Numbered from the stretch's first letter, positions 1-9,890 are shown. The stretch: DNA of 64,000 bases from Flexivirga meconopsidis (GCF_026162425.1 NZ_JAOBQJ010000005.1:523597-587596), one strand, 5' to 3'. Numbers and translations: made by a program. Notes: generated from the sequence alone by a model not told the origin.

Positions 1-609
1 GGTGTCGACGCCTACAACCACAACATCAACACCGCCGAGTCACACCACGATTCGATCGTCACGAGTCACACGTACGCCGACCGGGTGGACACCGTCGGCA
101 AGGCGAAGTCGGCCGGCCTGTCGCCGTGTTCCGGCCTGATCGCCGGGCTCGGCGAGTCGGACGAGCAACTGGTGGAGGCGCTCTTCGCGCTCCGCGAGCT
201 CGACTCCGACTCGATCCCGGTCAACTTCCTCATGCCGTTCGACGGCACGGAGTTCGCCGACCGGTGGGAGCTCACTCCCCTGCGCTGCCTCAAGATCCTT
301 GCAATGGCGCGAATCGTCTGTCCCGACAAGGAGATCCGCATCGCCGGTGGTCGCGAGATGCATCTGCGGTCGCTGCAGGCGCAGGCCCTGCACCTGGCCA
401 ACTCGATCTTCCTCGGCGACTACCTCACCTCCGAGGGACAGGCCGCGGAGGCCGACCTGGCACTGATCCGGGACAACGGGTTCGTGGTGCTGGGGTCGGA
501 GGAAGACCCGGGCGCGGCGGCCGAGGATGGGTCGGTGGCACTCGAGGAGTCACACGATCCGGCCATCCGGCGGCGTGGCGCGGGGACTCAGCTGCAGCCG
601 AATGCCTGA
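1..609 (+). CDS. bioB: Biotin synthase, C-terminal part (5' end outside window)
   Basis: Radical-SAM enzyme that inserts sulfur into dethiobiotin, the last step of biotin synthesis. The frame is open from base 1 and 202 residues are visible. They carry family-typical stretches: YNHNINT at the left edge (YNHN loop), [37 protein letters not shown] and [15 protein letters not shown]. The radical-SAM CxxxCxxC cluster lies upstream of the window. The stop overlaps the bioA start by 8 bases, so the genes are probably translationally coupled. The last 40 or so residues, after LGSEEDP, are low-complexity and not family-typical. Identity is secure; only the N-terminus is missing. Confidence 0.95.
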   Translation, partial: GVDAYNHNINTAESHHDSIVTSHTYADRVDTVGKAKSAGLSPCSGLIAGLGESDEQLVEALFALRELDSDSIPVNFLMPFDGTEFADRWELTPLRCLKILAMARIVCPDKEIRIAGGREMHLRSLQAQALHLANSIFLGDYLTSEGQAAEADLALIRDNGFVVLGSEEDPGAAAEDGSVALEESHDPAIRRRGAGTQLQPNA

Positions 610-1963
610 GGTCACGGCACGCACCGCCACCGACTCGCTCGCGGCACGCGACTCGCTTTCCGCACGCGACGGCGGGCTCGTCTGGCACCCGTACGCGCCA
701 CTGAACGGGCCTGCGCCCTATGGGGTTTCGGCCGCCTCCGGAGTGCGGTTGACGTTGCAGCCGCCGGAGGGCGGAGCGCCGATCGAGGCGATCGACGCGA
801 TGGCTTCCTGGTGGTGTGCGGTGCACGGCTACCGTCACCCGGAGCTCGACGACGCGGCGCGACGGCAACTCGACGCGTTCAGCCACGTGATGTTCGGCGG
901 GCTCACCCACGAGCCGGCGGTCGCGCTGGCCGAGCGGCTGACGGCGATCGCGCCGGGACCGATGGCGCACGTCTTCTTCGCCGACTCGGGGTCGGTGTCC
1001 GTCGAGGTCGCGCTGAAGCTGGCGTTGCAGTATCAGGCGGCGGCCGGGCGGCCCCGTCGTCAGCAGTTCCTCACGATTCGCGGCGGATACCACGGGGACA
1101 CGTTCGCGGCGATGAGCGTGTGCGACCCGGTCGACGGCATGCACTCGGCCTTTCCCGGTGTGCTCGCCCGACACGTCTTTGCACCGCGGCCGCCGATCGC
1201 CAGGCTGGCCGACGACGAGACCTGGCAGACCGACGAAAACGTCCTGGCTGCCTGGGAATCGGAGTTTCGCTCGGTGGCGGACGCGCACCGCGACACGCTC
1301 GCGGCGATCGTCGTCGAGCCGGTGCTCCAGGGCGCCGGCGGCATGCGGCCCTACCATCCCCGCTGCCTGCAGGTGATGCGTGAGGTCGCCGACGAGCTCG
1401 GCCTGCTGTTGGTCGCCGACGAGATCGCAACCGGATTTGGCCGCACCGGAAGGCTTTTCGCCTCCGAGTGGGCAGACGTCGCGCCCGACGTGATGTGCGT
1501 CGGAAAGGCACTGACGGGTGGCTATCTCAGCCTGGCCGCCGTCTTGATGACGGCGGACGTGGGCCTGGTGATCACCCGGTCGGAGTTCGGGGCCCTGCTG
1601 CACGGACCCACTTTCATGGCCAACCCACTGGCGTGCGCGATCGCCGGCGCATCCGTGGACATCGTCGAATCCACCTGGAAACACAACGTTTCCCGAGTTT
1701 CGCAGGCGCTGCGCCGAGGACTCGCACCCGCGCGCGGGCTGTCCTCCGTCATCGACGTGCGCACGCTGGGCGCGGTTGGCGTCATACAGCTCGGAAGTGG
1801 GGTGGACGTGCCGGCCGTGACACGAGCTGCCCTCGATCGTGGGGTGTGGGTGCGGCCGTTCCGCGATCTCGTCTACACGATGCCGCCCTACGTCTGCACC
1901 GAGGACGACGTGGCGCAGATCTGCGACGGACTGATCGGCGCGGTGCGCGAGGTGCACGGATGA
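602..1963 (+). CDS. bioA: Adenosylmethionine-8-amino-7-oxononanoate aminotransferase
   Basis: PLP enzyme converting 8-amino-7-oxononanoate (KAPA) to 7,8-diaminononanoate with S-adenosylmethionine as amino donor. The 453-residue product shows WHPYAPL near the N-terminus, [14 protein letters not shown], the [11 protein letters not shown] segment and the PLP lysine at about residue 302 in [13 protein letters not shown] 602 was chosen because it overlaps the bioB stop; the frame is open further upstream (to 527) but that lies inside bioB. The last bases overlap the bioF start (ATGA). Length fits the family (about 430-450). A GTCATAC word at 1781-1787 gives an ATA isoleucine codon, unusual for this genome. 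Confidence 0.95.
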   Translation: MPEVTARTATDSLAARDSLSARDGGLVWHPYAPLNGPAPYGVSAASGVRLTLQPPEGGAPIEAIDAMASWWCAVHGYRHPELDDAARRQLDAFSHVMFGGLTHEPAVALAERLTAIAPGPMAHVFFADSGSVSVEVALKLALQYQAAAGRPRRQQFLTIRGGYHGDTFAAMSVCDPVDGMHSAFPGVLARHVFAPRPPIARLADDETWQTDENVLAAWESEFRSVADAHRDTLAAIVVEPVLQGAGGMRPYHPRCLQVMREVADELGLLLVADEIATGFGRTGRLFASEWADVAPDVMCVGKALTGGYLSLAAVLMTADVGLVITRSEFGALLHGPTFMANPLACAIAGASVDIVESTWKHNVSRVSQALRRGLAPARGLSSVIDVRTLGAVGVIQLGSGVDVPAVTRAALDRGVWVRPFRDLVYTMPPYVCTEDDVAQICDGLIGAVREVHG

Positions 1964-3099
1964 GCTGGGACGACTGGCTCGCCGAGCGCGCGGCACTGCG
2001 ACGGCAGCGCGGCACCGAACGCAGCGACCGGGTACTGCGAGACGACGCGATGGTCGACCTGGCATCCAACGACTACCTCGGCCTTTCGCACGACCCTCGG
2101 GTGATCGCGGCAGCGATCGACGCTACCGACCGGTTCGGCGCCTCGGCGGGTGCGTCACGTCTGGTCACGGGCACGCTTCCCGTCCATCGGGAGCTCGAGT
2201 CGTCGTTGCGCTCTCTCACCGATCAGCCTGCGGCCCTTGCGTTTTCGAGCGGGTACGCGGCCAACCTCGGGGTCGTCACGGCGCTGGCCGGGCGCGGTGC
2301 GCACATCGTGCTGGACGAGCATGCGCATGCCTCCCTGCACGACGCGGCGCGGATGTCGCGCACGCCGTACAAACTCGTCGGGCACAACGACCCGGCCGCG
2401 CTCGACGCCCGCCTGCGCGCGCTCGACGGGGTGCGCGTCCTCGTCGCCGTCGAGTCGATCTACTCCGTGCTCGGCGACGCCGCTCCGCTCACCGACCTCT
2501 ATGACGTGTGCCGCCGCCACGGTGCGCTGCTGGTGGTGGACGAGGCTCACGGCATCGGCGTCGCCGGTGACGGCCGGGGGCTGGTGCACGCCTCCGGCCT
2601 CGCCGGAGCACCGGGCCTGGTCGTGACGGCGACGCTCTCCAAGTCCCTCGGAGCACAGGGCGGCGTGGTGCTCGGCACCGACCGGCTGCGCGATCACCTG
2701 GTGAATGCGGCCCGCACGTTCATCTTCGACACCGGACTCGCGCCGGCCGCGGCCGGCGCCGCCACCACCGCCGCGAACATCGTGGCGTCGTCGCCGCACC
2801 TGGCGGCCGCCGTCCACGAGCGTGCCGCGGTCATCGCGGCACGATGCCGGATCGCACCGTCCGCCGGCGCCGTCCAGTCGTTGCCGATGCCGAGTCCGTC
2901 GACCGCAGTGCAGGCACGCGACGCGCTGCGCGCCCAGGGCGTGCTCGTCGGGTGCTTCCGGCCGCCGAGTGTCCCGGACGGGATCTCCCGGCTCCGCATC
3001 ACGGCCCGGGCGGACCTGGCGCTGTCGGACGCGGTCGACGCCGCAGACCGGATCCGCGCCGTGAGCGAAGCCGCCACCCACGAGGAGTTGCCCGCCTGA
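1960..3099 (+). CDS. bioF: 8-amino-7-oxononanoate synthase
   Basis: PLP-dependent alpha-oxoamine synthase condensing pimeloyl-thioester with L-alanine to KAPA. The 379-residue sequence has SNDYLGLSHD near residue 35, the glycine-rich GASAGASRLVTGT, DEHAHASLHDA, VVDEAHGIG and the PLP lysine about residue 228 in TLSKSLGAQGG. The start ATG 1960 lies in an ATGA overlap with the bioA stop, and its TGA overlaps the bioD ATG in turn. The order B-A-F-D is a compact single operon. No bioC/bioH/bioI-type pimelate supply gene is visible inside the window. Confidence 0.95.
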   Translation: MSWDDWLAERAALRRQRGTERSDRVLRDDAMVDLASNDYLGLSHDPRVIAAAIDATDRFGASAGASRLVTGTLPVHRELESSLRSLTDQPAALAFSSGYAANLGVVTALAGRGAHIVLDEHAHASLHDAARMSRTPYKLVGHNDPAALDARLRALDGVRVLVAVESIYSVLGDAAPLTDLYDVCRRHGALLVVDEAHGIGVAGDGRGLVHASGLAGAPGLVVTATLSKSLGAQGGVVLGTDRLRDHLVNAARTFIFDTGLAPAAAGAATTAANIVASSPHLAAAVHERAAVIAARCRIAPSAGAVQSLPMPSPSTAVQARDALRAQGVLVGCFRPPSVPDGISRLRITARADLALSDAVDAADRIRAVSEAATHEELPA

Positions 3100-3809
3100 T
3101 GACCGTCCTGATCGTGACCGGCACCGACACCGACGTGGGCAAGACCGTCGCGACGGCCGCCGTCGCCGCCGCGCTGCAGCAGGCCGGCAACTCCGTCGTC
3201 GTCTACAAACCGACCCAGACCGGGGTGCAGCCCGGCGAGGCCGGCGACGTCGCCGAGGTCGAGCGCCTCACCGGCATCGCCGGGGTCGAGGGCGTGCGAC
3301 TTCGAGAGCCGATGGCGCCGCCACCGGCGGCGGCACTCGAGGACGCGCAATTGCCCACCCTCGCCGACCATGTCGCCACGATCGAGCGACTGGCAGCGTC
3401 ACACGACGCCGTGCTCGTCGAGGGTGCGGGCGGCTTGCTGGTCGAACTCACCTCGGCCGGCGAAACCCTCGCCGACCTCGCAGCTACCCTGCCGCAGAGT
3501 TCGACCGTCGTGGTTGCGCGCCCCGGTCTCGGCACGCTGAACCACACGGCACTCACGCTGGAAGCGTTGCAGCGAAGGCAGATTCGCATCGCCGGCGTGA
3601 TCATCGGATCCTGGCGCCAGGATCCGTCGCAGGTCGAGCTGAGCAATCGGCGAGCCCTGGCCGACGGCCCGGCGCCGTTGCTCGGCGTCATAGCGGAGGG
3701 TGCGGGCGCGATGGCGCGGGACCGCTTCCGCGCCGAGGCTACGGGCTGGCTCCCGGACCTGGCGGCGGTCGTCGACGCGTCAGGTCGTGCCGCCAGGTCA
3801 GTTCCATGA
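3099..3809 (+). CDS. bioD: Dethiobiotin synthetase
   Basis: ATP-dependent carboxylase closing the ureido ring of 7,8-diaminononanoate to give dethiobiotin. The 236-residue protein starts MTVLIVTGTDTDVGKT with the P-loop at residues 8-16, followed by VVYKPTQTG and VLVEGAGGLLVEL. The ATG overlaps the bioF stop. The final 71 bases overlap, on the opposite strand, the 3' end of the HNH gene. Nothing in the following sequence looks like a terminator, so the operon end is not defined by sequence. Confidence 0.94.
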   Translation: MTVLIVTGTDTDVGKTVATAAVAAALQQAGNSVVVYKPTQTGVQPGEAGDVAEVERLTGIAGVEGVRLREPMAPPPAAALEDAQLPTLADHVATIERLAASHDAVLVEGAGGLLVELTSAGETLADLAATLPQSSTVVVARPGLGTLNHTALTLEALQRRQIRIAGVIIGSWRQDPSQVELSNRRALADGPAPLLGVIAEGAGAMARDRFRAEATGWLPDLAAVVDASGRAARSVP

Positions 3810-5205
3810 GCTCGCGCTCGATCGGCGACCTGGTGGGCGGCGACATCTCCGGCGGGCGCGGGGGACGGCTCGCCGCGCTCACGCCGCCAGACGTGGTCAT
3901 GCTGTAGGCCGCGTCACCGACTACCTCGAAATCGGGGTGTTCCTTGGCGTAGTTGCACTGCGCGCATAGTCCGGCGCCATTGCGCTCACTCGTCGGTCCG
4001 CCCTGGCTGTGCGGCCGGATGTGATCGGTGTGTGCGATCGGTGCGCCACACCAGGGTGTCCGGCAGATCTGGTCACGCAACCCGATCAGTTGCGCCAGCA
4101 GACCCGGGTATGTGCGCGACCGAGAATCCATGCCGATCAGGTCGCCGGACGACGGGTGAGTGAACACGCGCCGGATGTGCACTCGCCGCCCCGGCTGTGG
4201 TTCGGCATCGGCGCCGGTCTGCGCCAAGAGATGGTCGGCGAACGATCGCCAGCGGGGCGGGTCGTCCGGCTGCGTCCGTGGCGGAGTGGCTGGTGCGGCA
4301 CCACCGACCATCTCGCGCGCGAGGTCGGCCGGCACCGGTCCGTACCCGGGAACCACTGCCGGCTCGTCAGCGGTCAGCGTCGAGATCGGCATCAGCAACT
4401 GCACCTCGACGTCTGCGCCCCGCGCGGGTGAACGCCCGGTCAACCGCTCGACGAACGTGTCGGCCATCCGCTGGCCCCTGGTCATCGATTTCGCGGGGGC
4501 GTCCGCTGGCGCCGGCCGGTCGTGCAGCGCGCCGTTGAGCGCCGCCATACACGCCAAGCCGTCCTGAACCGGCAGATGCGCGGTCAGCCAGGTCATCGCG
4601 TCGGGCGCCGGCCGCAGCGTGACCCGCCGGTCACCGACGGCCTTCGCGCGGCGGGCAGCCGCCACCCCCGGATCGACCCGGTATGCCGCAGCTCGCGCCG
4701 CCCGCTCGAGGTGTCGGTCGGACGCGGTCCCGAGCTGGTCGGCGACCTGGGCGTCGACCTCGGCGCGATCCTGCGCCGACAGGAAGATCGTCTCGCGCGT
4801 GACCAGCGTCGCCTGCCATTCGCCGATCACCCCCGCGCGCAGCGCCTGCATGGTGCGCGGCATGTCGGTGAGCGCCTGCGCCAGCGCAACCAGGCGGGAG
4901 CCGTTTCGCGGACTGGTCCGACGAGCCAGTCCGACCTGGGAAGCCACTACTCGGGTGGTCTCCTGCTCAGCAATGCCCCGGTCTTTGTCGGCCGCCGCCT
5001 GCAGTTCGTGCGCGAGGAGGGTCAGTTCGGCCTGGCGAGCACTGATCGCATTGCGCAGCTCCTGCAGCGCCCGCACCTCCTCGAGACAGGCGGCCACGGT
5101 GTCGGTCTTCGGTCGCGCGTCGAGCCGGTCGTGAATCTGGCGCACGGCGGCAGCATCCAGCACGGCACCCTCCGCGCCCGGCTGCTGGATCACCTCATCG
5201 ACCAT
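3739..5205 (-). CDS. DUF222 / HNH endonuclease-domain protein
   Basis: About 488 residues: an N-terminal helical DUF222-type region and a C-terminal HNH nuclease motif containing CRTPWCGAP, HTDHIRPHSQGG, a conserved N in SERNGAGL and CAQCNYAKEH. Such proteins form large paralogous families in actinobacteria (the mycobacterial REP13E12 group is an example), and their role, whether mobile-element related or DNA processing, is not settled. ATG 5205 (product MVDEVIQQ) was chosen; the frame stays open to a TTG at 5235. No clear Shine-Dalgarno supports either. The C-terminal proline-rich tail runs 71 bases into bioD on the other strand, suggesting recent 3' extension or insertion here. Confidence 0.85.
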   Translation of the reverse strand: MVDEVIQQPGAEGAVLDAAAVRQIHDRLDARPKTDTVAACLEEVRALQELRNAISARQAELTLLAHELQAAADKDRGIAEQETTRVVASQVGLARRTSPRNGSRLVALAQALTDMPRTMQALRAGVIGEWQATLVTRETIFLSAQDRAEVDAQVADQLGTASDRHLERAARAAAYRVDPGVAAARRAKAVGDRRVTLRPAPDAMTWLTAHLPVQDGLACMAALNGALHDRPAPADAPAKSMTRGQRMADTFVERLTGRSPARGADVEVQLLMPISTLTADEPAVVPGYGPVPADLAREMVGGAAPATPPRTQPDDPPRWRSFADHLLAQTGADAEPQPGRRVHIRRVFTHPSSGDLIGMDSRSRTYPGLLAQLIGLRDQICRTPWCGAPIAHTDHIRPHSQGGPTSERNGAGLCAQCNYAKEHPDFEVVGDAAYSMTTSGGVSAASRPPRPPEMSPPTRSPIERELMELTWRHDLTRRRPPPGPGASP

Positions 5206-5268
5206 GAGAGTCAACGTAAACCTGGCCACCGACAACCGTTTTGAGGATGGCCGTGGGCGGCCGGCCCC

Positions 5269-6198
5269 TTAGGCGTGCGCTTCGGCCTTCCGCCGCGGCA
5301 CGAGGTGCAGCACGGCCACCACGATCGCTCCGACGACCAGTCCCAGCACGGCCGAGAAGAAGGTGTTGGTGATCCAGCCGAGCACGCCGCCGAGCGCGCC
5401 GGTGGCGTCCTTGACCGCAGTCTCCACGTGGTGCACGAAGCTGTAGAGCGTGTGCCAGCCGAGCTCGTCGGTGCCGACCAGCAGGATGTGCCCGCCGACC
5501 CACAGCATCGCGACGACGCCGACGGTCGACAGCACCCGCATCACCATCGGCATGCCCTTGACCATGCCGCGGCCAATCTTCTCCCGCACCCCGGTGGCAC
5601 CGTCGGCGAGCGCGAGGCCGATGTCGTCCATCTTCACGATCAGCGCGACCACGCCGTAGACCAGGATGGTGATCACGATGGCGACCACGATCAGGATGAT
5701 GAGGCGTGACACGAACGGCTCGCTGTCGACCTCGTTGAGCGCGATGACCATGATCTCCGCAGACAGGATGAGGTCGGTCCGGATCGCGCCTGCAATGACC
5801 GTCTTCTCGTCCTTCGGCTCCCCCGACGCCTCCTCGGTGTGCCCGCGCAGCGCCTCCCACAACTTCTCGGCACCCTCGAAGCACAGGTAGGTGCCGCCGA
5901 GCATCAGGATCGGCGTCAGCGCCCACTCGGCGAACTGACTGAGGATCATCGCAACCGGCAGGATGATCAGCAGCTTGTTACGCAGTGACCCGATGGCGAT
6001 CTTGCGGATGATCGGCAGTTCGCGCGCGGCGGAGAGCCCCTCGACATACCTCGGGGTCACCGCCGTGTCGTCCACGACGACGCCGACCGCCTTGGCACTG
6101 GCACGCCCGGTGGCGGCGCCGACGTCGTCGACGGATGCCGCCGCCAGCTTGGCGAGCGCGGCAACGTCGTCGAGCAGGGCTACGAGTCCTCCAGCCAT
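5269..6198 (-). CDS. DUF808 (YedI-like) integral membrane protein
   Basis: 309 residues with the family-typical start MAGGLVALLDDVAALAKLAA and the VDDTAVTP motif near residue 45. Several hydrophobic helices follow, for example LLIILPVAMILSQFAEW, LILIVVAIVITILVYGVV and VLSTVGVVAMLWVGGHILL, ending in a last membrane helix VLGLVVGAIVVAVLHL and a short basic tail. The E. coli homologue YedI has no established function. It is a single gene, 63 bases from the HNH gene and 29 bases downstream of the mycothione reductase stop, so it may be the second gene of a reductase-DUF808 transcript. Confidence 0.88.
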   Translation of the reverse strand: MAGGLVALLDDVAALAKLAAASVDDVGAATGRASAKAVGVVVDDTAVTPRYVEGLSAARELPIIRKIAIGSLRNKLLIILPVAMILSQFAEWALTPILMLGGTYLCFEGAEKLWEALRGHTEEASGEPKDEKTVIAGAIRTDLILSAEIMVIALNEVDSEPFVSRLIILIVVAIVITILVYGVVALIVKMDDIGLALADGATGVREKIGRGMVKGMPMVMRVLSTVGVVAMLWVGGHILLVGTDELGWHTLYSFVHHVETAVKDATGALGGVLGWITNTFFSAVLGLVVGAIVVAVLHLVPRRKAEAHA

Positions 6199-6227
6199 GC
6201 GCGCAGTCTATGCAGCAGACGTCCAGG

Positions 6228-7598
6228 TCACTCGAAGTCCAGTCCCAGCACGGCGTTTTCGACGACCTCCATCAACGCCGGGTGTATCCAGTACTGGCCG
6301 CGGGCCATCTCCGGCGCCGGCAGGCCGAAGCTCATCGCCTGGATCACCGGCTGGATCAGCGAGCTCGCCTGCGGCCCCATCACGTGGGCGCCGACGATCT
6401 GCCGGGTCTTCCGGTCGGCGATCACCTTGAAGATGCTGGTGGTGTCCTCCATCGCCCAGCCGTATGCCGTGTCGCCGTACCGCTGCACCTTGACCGTCAC
6501 GTCGATGCCGGCGTCACGCGCCTGCGCCTCGGTGAGGCCGACCGACGACACCTGCGGGTGGGTGAAGACCGCCGACGGCACGAACTCGTGGTTGAACTTC
6601 TGCAGGTCGTCCGGATGCGCGAGGTTGTGCGCGACGACCCGCGCTTCGTGGTTGGCCACGTGCTTCAACTGGTATGGCGATGACGCGTCCCCGAGCGACC
6701 ACACCCCCGGCACCGTCGTGCGCCCGTATTCGTCGACCTGCACCCGACCGTCCGAATGCGTTGCGACGCCAGCCTTTTCGAGCCCCAGGCGTGCGGTGTT
6801 GGGCTCGCGACCGGTCGCGACCAGCAACATCTCGCCGGCGACCGTCTCACCCCCGGCGAGCTCCAAGACGACCTCGCCGCCGGCCTGGCGCGCGCCGGTG
6901 ACGGTCGCATCGAGGTGCAGCTCCCACTGCTTGCCGGCGAGCTGGGTGAAGTCGCGGCTGATCTCTTCGTCCTCGGCGCGCAGCATCGCCGGGCCGCGGG
7001 TGACGATGCGGATGTCGACGCCGAGCGCACCGAAGACGTGCGCGAACTCCGAGGCGATGAACCCGCCGCCGAGAATGACCAGCGACGTGGGCAGTTCATC
7101 AATGCGCATGATCGTGTCGCTGGTGTGGAACGGCACGCCGGAGTCGGCGATGACCGGCGGCACCACCGAATGGCCACCGGTGGCGATGACGATCTGGTCC
7201 GCGGTGACCTCCTGCGGGACCCCGTCGACGTCGACGATGAGCGAGTTGGGCCCGTTGAACGTCGCGTGGCCGAGGTACGCCGTGGTGTTCGGCCCGTTGA
7301 CGCGATAGTCCTTGCCGCCCTGGGCGATCGGGTCGATCCGGCCGAAGACCCGGTCGCGGATCTCCCGCCACCGCACGCTGTCCAACGTGGAGTCGATGCC
7401 GTATCGGTTCGACTCGCGCACCGCGTCGGCAACGTCGGAGGCGTAGACGAACATCTTGGTCGGGATGCACCCGACATTGAGGCAGGTTCCGCCGAACGTG
7501 CCCTCCTCGATCACCGCCACCTTCTTGCCGTCGAAGTCGGGAGTGACCAGTGAATTGCCGGAGCCGGTGCCGATGATGGCCAGATCGAAATGCGTCAC
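6228..7598 (-). CDS. mtr: Mycothione reductase
   Basis: FAD/NADPH pyridine nucleotide-disulfide oxidoreductase that reduces mycothiol disulfide, maintaining the actinobacterial thiol pool in the cytosol. From GTG 7598 the 456-residue protein begins with the FAD-binding DLAIIGTGSGN. The redox pair Cys39/Cys44 lies in GGTCLNVGCIPTKM, the NADPH-binding fold at LVILGGGFIASEFAHVFG, and the catalytic His in the C-terminal WIHPALMEVVE. The length matches known Mtr (about 459). The GTG is preferred because the FAD motif follows directly; upstream open frame is non-family. Divergent from the MFS gene with 94 bases between. Confidence 0.93.
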   Translation of the reverse strand: MTHFDLAIIGTGSGNSLVTPDFDGKKVAVIEEGTFGGTCLNVGCIPTKMFVYASDVADAVRESNRYGIDSTLDSVRWREIRDRVFGRIDPIAQGGKDYRVNGPNTTAYLGHATFNGPNSLIVDVDGVPQEVTADQIVIATGGHSVVPPVIADSGVPFHTSDTIMRIDELPTSLVILGGGFIASEFAHVFGALGVDIRIVTRGPAMLRAEDEEISRDFTQLAGKQWELHLDATVTGARQAGGEVVLELAGGETVAGEMLLVATGREPNTARLGLEKAGVATHSDGRVQVDEYGRTTVPGVWSLGDASSPYQLKHVANHEARVVAHNLAHPDDLQKFNHEFVPSAVFTHPQVSSVGLTEAQARDAGIDVTVKVQRYGDTAYGWAMEDTTSIFKVIADRKTRQIVGAHVMGPQASSLIQPVIQAMSFGLPAPEMARGQYWIHPALMEVVENAVLGLDFE

Positions 7599-7692
7599 GA
7601 CACCAGCGTAGGTCGTTTCATATCGCGAGACAAACGTCCATATTGTGGATGCCGTCTCCCGGCGCCGGGCCCCGGGGGCCACGCTGGGCCAC

Positions 7693-8937
7693 ATGCCCGA
7701 ACCCGCGACGGCGCCCGTCGCAACACCGCCCGCCACACCGGCCGAAAGCGCGCACTGGAAGCGCAATCTCGCCGTCTGCGTCGCCGGTTCGTTCACCACG
7801 ATCGTCGCGATGACGATGCTGATCCCCTACCTGCCGATCTTCGTCGAGCAACTCGGCGTCGACGACCGCGGCACGGTGTTGCGCTGGTCGGGCATCGCCT
7901 ACAGTGCGACCTTTTTCACCGCCGCCCTCACGGCTCCGCTCTGGGGTGCGCTCGGCGACCGCTTCGGCCGCAAGTCGATGCTGATCCGGGCCAGCCTGGG
8001 TATGGCGATCGTGATGTCCTGCATCGGCCTCGCCCAAAACGTCTGGCAACTGGTCGGTCTCCGCCTGCTCACCGGCCTGCTCGGCGGCTTCGCCTCGGGC
8101 TCGACGATCCTGGTCGCCTCCCAGACCCCCAAGGAGCGCAGCGCCTGGGCACTCGGCGTGCTCTCCGGAGGCGTTATGGCCGGAAACATCGTCGGCCCGC
8201 TGTTCGGTGGTTTCGCACCGGAGCTCGTCGGCGTGCGCACCACCTTTTTAGTGTCCGGCGGGCTGATCTTCCTCGCCTTCCTGGGCACGGTTTTCCTGCT
8301 GCACGAGGACCGAAAACCACCGGGCCACAAGGCCGCCCGGCTGCAACGGCCGTGGTCCCAACTGGACCGCCCGGGTGTCGTGCTGGTGCTGCTCGGCACG
8401 GCGAGCCTCCTGATGTTCGCGACGATGTCGGTCGAGCCGACGATCACCCTGTTCGTCGGCCAGCTCGCCGGCGGCACCTCACACGCGTCCTTCGGCGCCG
8501 GGGTGATCATGGCACTCGGCGCACTCGGCAGCATCCTCACCGCGCCCCGGCTCGGCCGGCTGGCCGACCGGATCGGGCACGTGCGCGTGATCATCGGCTG
8601 CCTCACCGCGGCGGGGGTCCTGCTGCTCGCCCAGGGCGCCGCACCGAACGTGCCGGTCCTGGCCGTCCTGCGCTTCCTGATGGGAGCAGCGCTCGGCGGC
8701 CTGTTGCCCGCGATCACCGCAGCGATCAGACATCGCGCACCCGACCACGTCGTAGGAAGGATCCTCGGCTTCTCGGTCTCGGCCCAGTACGTCGGGCAGG
8801 TCACCGGCCCGCTCATGGGCGGGTATGCCGGGGCGCACTGGGGGCTACGACCGGTGTTCGTCGTGACGGCCGTCGTCCTGCTCGCGGCCGCGGCGCTCAA
8901 CGCGACTGTTCACCGTTCACACTTGCTTGCCGAATGA
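7693..8937 (+). CDS. MFS drug-efflux-type transporter
   Basis: About 414 residues with 11-12 hydrophobic helices. The major-facilitator motif A is present between helices 2 and 3 (GALGDRFGRKSML), and a second copy-like loop GRLADRIGHVR appears in the C-terminal half. The short soluble N-terminus (PATAPVATPPATPAE) is proline/alanine rich. The arrangement is that of proton-antiport exporters of the DHA1 type; the substrate cannot be told. ATG 7693 was chosen; an in-frame ATG at 7645 would add 16 unremarkable residues. The 3' end carries GTTCAC repeats that may serve the next gene. Confidence 0.88.
   Translation: MPEPATAPVATPPATPAESAHWKRNLAVCVAGSFTTIVAMTMLIPYLPIFVEQLGVDDRGTVLRWSGIAYSATFFTAALTAPLWGALGDRFGRKSMLIRASLGMAIVMSCIGLAQNVWQLVGLRLLTGLLGGFASGSTILVASQTPKERSAWALGVLSGGVMAGNIVGPLFGGFAPELVGVRTTFLVSGGLIFLAFLGTVFLLHEDRKPPGHKAARLQRPWSQLDRPGVVLVLLGTASLLMFATMSVEPTITLFVGQLAGGTSHASFGAGVIMALGALGSILTAPRLGRLADRIGHVRVIIGCLTAAGVLLLAQGAAPNVPVLAVLRFLMGAALGGLLPAITAAIRHRAPDHVVGRILGFSVSAQYVGQVTGPLMGGYAGAHWGLRPVFVVTAVVLLAAAALNATVHRSHLLAE
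8908..8920. promoter_or_regulatory. GTTCAC direct repeat upstream of the putative regulator gene
   Basis: Two GTTCAC words start at 8908 and 8915, inside the last codons of the MFS gene and about 70 bases upstream of the 8988 start. A matching pair (9891 and 9899) lies upstream of the 9971 gene. A regulator-like gene sits between the two pairs, so they could be operators. This is inference only; repeat spacing differs (7 versus 8). Confidence 0.3.
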
Positions 8938-8987
8938 CCGGCGCGCATCCACCCGACGACCCGCGCGATGAGGCACCCTCATGAGTA

Positions 8988-9872
8988 ATGAGCACCTTGA
9001 CGTTCGACCAGGCACTGCGTCGCGCCATGGAGGATCGCGGGTGCACCCTGCGCTCCCTGCACCAGCAACTTGCCGCCCGTGGAGTGCCGCTCGGCCTCAC
9101 CACCCTCAGCTACTGGCGATCGGGCGACCGCGTTCCCGAGCGACAGCGCTCGCTCACCGCGATCTCCGCGATCGAGGAGCTGCTCGAGCTCACACCCGGC
9201 ACGTTGCTCGATACGCGTGGCCCGTCACGCCGCGGCGGCCCGAGCAAGACGGTCGGCTACCGCACCCTGGTCGACCGCGAGCTGGCCGACGGTGTCGACC
9301 GGGTCCGCGCCGGTCGGTCGGCGCCGTTTGCCGACCTGCCGACGGAGTTGGAGCAGCGCAGCAGTCAGCAGATCGCCACCATCGACGGGCGCGGCCAGAC
9401 GTGCCATCTCGCGGTACGCGACATCTGGCGGGCGAGACGGGACGGCGCGCAGGTCTTCCCGATCTTCTACGCGGCCGAGAAGGAGATCGACGGCCCGCCC
9501 ATCGTCCGACCGGTCACCAACCTCAGCCTCGACGAGGTCGTGTTCGACGCGGATAGCGGCGTGCTCGTCATACAGGCGGCCACGCCCCGTCCGCTGCGGC
9601 TGCACGAATCCATCCTCACCGAGTACGAGGTGCCTGAGTCCTGGACTGGCTCACCGGACCTGATGTGGTCCTTCCTCGCCCCCACCCGCATGGCGGAGTG
9701 CGTGGTGTCGGTGAGTTTCGACAGCGAGCTTCAGCCACGACGGTGCACCGAGTTCGTCGTCGACGCGGTCGGTGTCGAACGCTCCTGGGAGGCCTCGCTG
9801 CGAGATGGCCAATTGTTCGCTGCCCATTGGGGTTTCGGCCCCGGATCCTTCGGTTTCCGATGGGAATTCTGA
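8988..9872 (+). CDS. Putative HTH (XRE-like) regulator with unknown C-terminal domain
   Basis: 294 residues. The first 70 residues read like a helix-turn-helix of the XRE type (FDQALRRAMEDRGCTLRSLHQQL, then LTTLSYWRSGDRVPERQRSLTAISAIEELL), where the second part would be the recognition helix. The rest is a beta-rich region of no family I recognise. ATG 8988 follows a second, out-of-frame ATG at 8981. It lies 50 bases after the MFS gene and 98 bases before an unknown gene in the same direction. The regulator role is inferred from the N-terminus only. Confidence 0.6.
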   Translation: MSTLTFDQALRRAMEDRGCTLRSLHQQLAARGVPLGLTTLSYWRSGDRVPERQRSLTAISAIEELLELTPGTLLDTRGPSRRGGPSKTVGYRTLVDRELADGVDRVRAGRSAPFADLPTELEQRSSQQIATIDGRGQTCHLAVRDIWRARRDGAQVFPIFYAAEKEIDGPPIVRPVTNLSLDEVVFDADSGVLVIQAATPRPLRLHESILTEYEVPESWTGSPDLMWSFLAPTRMAECVVSVSFDSELQPRRCTEFVVDAVGVERSWEASLRDGQLFAAHWGFGPGSFGFRWEF

Positions 9873-9890
9873 TGGGATTCATCACGTCGC

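Noticed and set aside
425..2065. 546-codon open frame antisense to bioA/bioB
   Set aside because: High-GC shadow frame; arginine/proline-rich, low-complexity product, and the sense strand carries unmistakable biotin genes.
5206..5235. TTG 5235 start for the HNH protein
   Set aside because: An ATG ten codons downstream is available and no ribosome-binding site supports the TTG; kept as an alternative only.
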